A stretch of DNA of 64,000 bases, taken from positions 969,493-1,033,492 of the forward strand of contig NZ_LMPM01000001.1 of the NCBI RefSeq assembly GCF_001423845.1. The letters are read 5' to 3'. The position numbers were made by a program, and so were the translations under genes. The notes under the pieces were generated by a model. That model was not told the origin of the DNA. It saw nothing but the letters and a program-made list of their open reading frames with translations, and searched no databases. Positions within the stretch are counted from its first letter, which is position 1. Each line of letters begins with the position of its first letter. The DNA comes from Sphingomonas sp. Leaf357 (GTDB taxonomy: Bacteria; Pseudomonadota; Alphaproteobacteria; Sphingomonadales; Sphingomonadaceae). Below, piece by piece: positions 63,080 through 64,000 of this stretch.

Positions 63080-64000
63080 TTATTGCTCCACCGCGGCGCG
63101 CAGCGGCGTCGCCTTCCAGAAATACCGGTTGATGCCGCGCACCCGATCACGATCCTTGATCCGGAACACCATCTTGAGCGGCGTGCCCACCTCCAGCTCT
63201 TCCGCCGCGGCATCGACGATCTCCATCATCAGCCGCGCGCCTATATCGAACTGCACGAAGCCGACCGCCAGCGGCGGCGCCGGATGATAGGATAGCCAGT
63301 CCGACGTGATCGTGAAGATGCGCGCAGGCTCGTCCGCCAGCGCCAGCGGGGCGAGCGCCGATGCGGGCGCGTTGCACGCCGGATTGACGCAATATTCGAG
63401 CACTGGAAATTGCGGGGTGTCGCAGCGCGTGCAACGCCCGCCGGTAAACGCGTCGAGCTGATCGGCATTCCGATATTGCTCGGTCATGATCGCCTTGATC
63501 GTCTTTTCGCCGCGCATCCCCCAGTCGAGCGCGATCTGGTCGTAGAAGGATAGGAGGCGCAGGTAATCGCCCGTTTCGTTGCGGTCGGCGATCGCGGCGG
63601 TGACGCCACGCGCCGGCGTATAGGTGGCGCACGCTTCGGTCGCCTCGAATACCAAGGCGTCGGCACCCTGGCCGAACCCGATCATCAGGATGCGTTGTCC
63701 CGGGCGGCAACGTTCGAGTGCCGCGCACAGCATCAGGAACCCTTGCGCGACGCCGCAATAGCCGACATCGCGCTCGAATCCGTCGATGATCGTCCCGGCG
63801 AAACCGATCTGTTTGGCGACCGCCGCGACCACGGCTTTCACGGCCGAGGGAAAGACCAGGAAATCGATCGCCGCGATTCCGACGCCGGCATCGTCGAGCG
63901 CGGCGGTAACGGTCGGCGGCACGATCTTCACATAGCCTTCGTCGCGCACCCAGCGTTCTTCCCAGCCGTAATCGACCGCGTGGTCGGCGGCGCGAAACCG
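63080..64000 (-). CDS. KAS III/HMG-CoA-synthase-like protein with C-terminal DUF35 (partial)
   Basis: Partial: the frame continues past the end of the window, where it still reads YGWEERWVRDEGYVKI. The N-terminal part is a thiolase-fold half (DDAGVGIAAIDFLVFP, FERDVGYCGVAQGFLML, ILMIGFGQGADALVFE). The C-terminal DUF35 unit has a four-Cys zinc ribbon (RCTRCDTPQFPVLEYCVNPAC) and an OB fold. It probably pairs with the SCPx-like thiolase. Confidence 0.85.
   Translation of the reverse strand, partial: RFRAADHAVDYGWEERWVRDEGYVKIVPPTVTAALDDAGVGIAAIDFLVFPSAVKAVVAAVAKQIGFAGTIIDGFERDVGYCGVAQGFLMLCAALERCRPGQRILMIGFGQGADALVFEATEACATYTPARGVTAAIADRNETGDYLRLLSFYDQIALDWGMRGEKTIKAIMTEQYRNADQLDAFTGGRCTRCDTPQFPVLEYCVNPACNAPASALAPLALADEPARIFTITSDWLSYHPAPPLAVGFVQFDIGARLMMEIVDAAAEELEVGTPLKMVFRIKDRDRVRGINRYFWKATPLRAAVEQ

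Overview
The window is GC-rich and looks like an accessory region of an alphaproteobacterium, most likely Sphingomonas or a close relative. Supporting signs are a MucR/Ros regulator, an HWE-family histidine kinase, a recombinase-DUF2924-DUF3489 module, and several GGAAC-N16/17-CGTT-like sites resembling the promoters of the alphaproteobacterial general-stress sigma factor EcfG. All gene calls come from reading the sequence; no database search was run.

Layout. (1) 0-12 kb is a conflict/defence-like island. It holds a HEPN-type protein, a DUF488 protein paired with an unrecognised 277-residue protein, and a tightly coupled three-gene operon: a two-dinucleotide-fold flavoprotein, a small middle protein and a Rad50/SMC-like ABC ATPase with a CPVC hook. 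This operon resembles the ABC-three-component organisation. An unrecognised gene upstream of it is broken by a perfect 19-bp tandem duplication. (2) 12-37 kb is a mosaic of secreted hydrolases, a LytS/LytTR two-component pair and many small stress-type genes (cupin, HAD, ZIP transporter, NAD(P)H-hydrate dehydratase, histidine phosphatase, DUF4142, SDR, patatin, hemerythrin-DUF3606 fusion, EAL, HWE kinase, Crp/Fnr). Six EcfG-like promoters fall here, and several genes are interrupted by single stops or single-base indels. (3) 37.8-46.5 kb holds a vsr-methylase-Eco29kI-type restriction operon, a frameshifted DUF3253 gene, a PHA-depolymerase-like esterase, MucR, the serine recombinase module and two abutting IS3 remnants. 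Two diverged copies of a roughly 130-nt, three-hairpin sequence precede two unrelated minus-strand ORFs here. (4) 46.5-50 kb is sparse: secreted and membrane proteins plus a 189-bp inverted-repeat element. (5) 50-64 kb is a CoA-dependent catabolic cluster in two converging operons: three acyl-CoA synthetases, an MFS transporter, a MaoC hydratase, an aldehyde dehydrogenase, a Baeyer-Villiger/FMO-type monooxygenase, an acyl-CoA dehydrogenase, an enoyl-CoA hydratase, an SCPx-like thiolase and a KAS/DUF35 protein running off the end.

The most notable observations are the flavoprotein-ABC ATPase operon, the covarying three-hairpin leader pair, the 19-bp duplication, and the clustering of broken genes between about 10.7 and 49 kb, set against the intact catabolic cluster.
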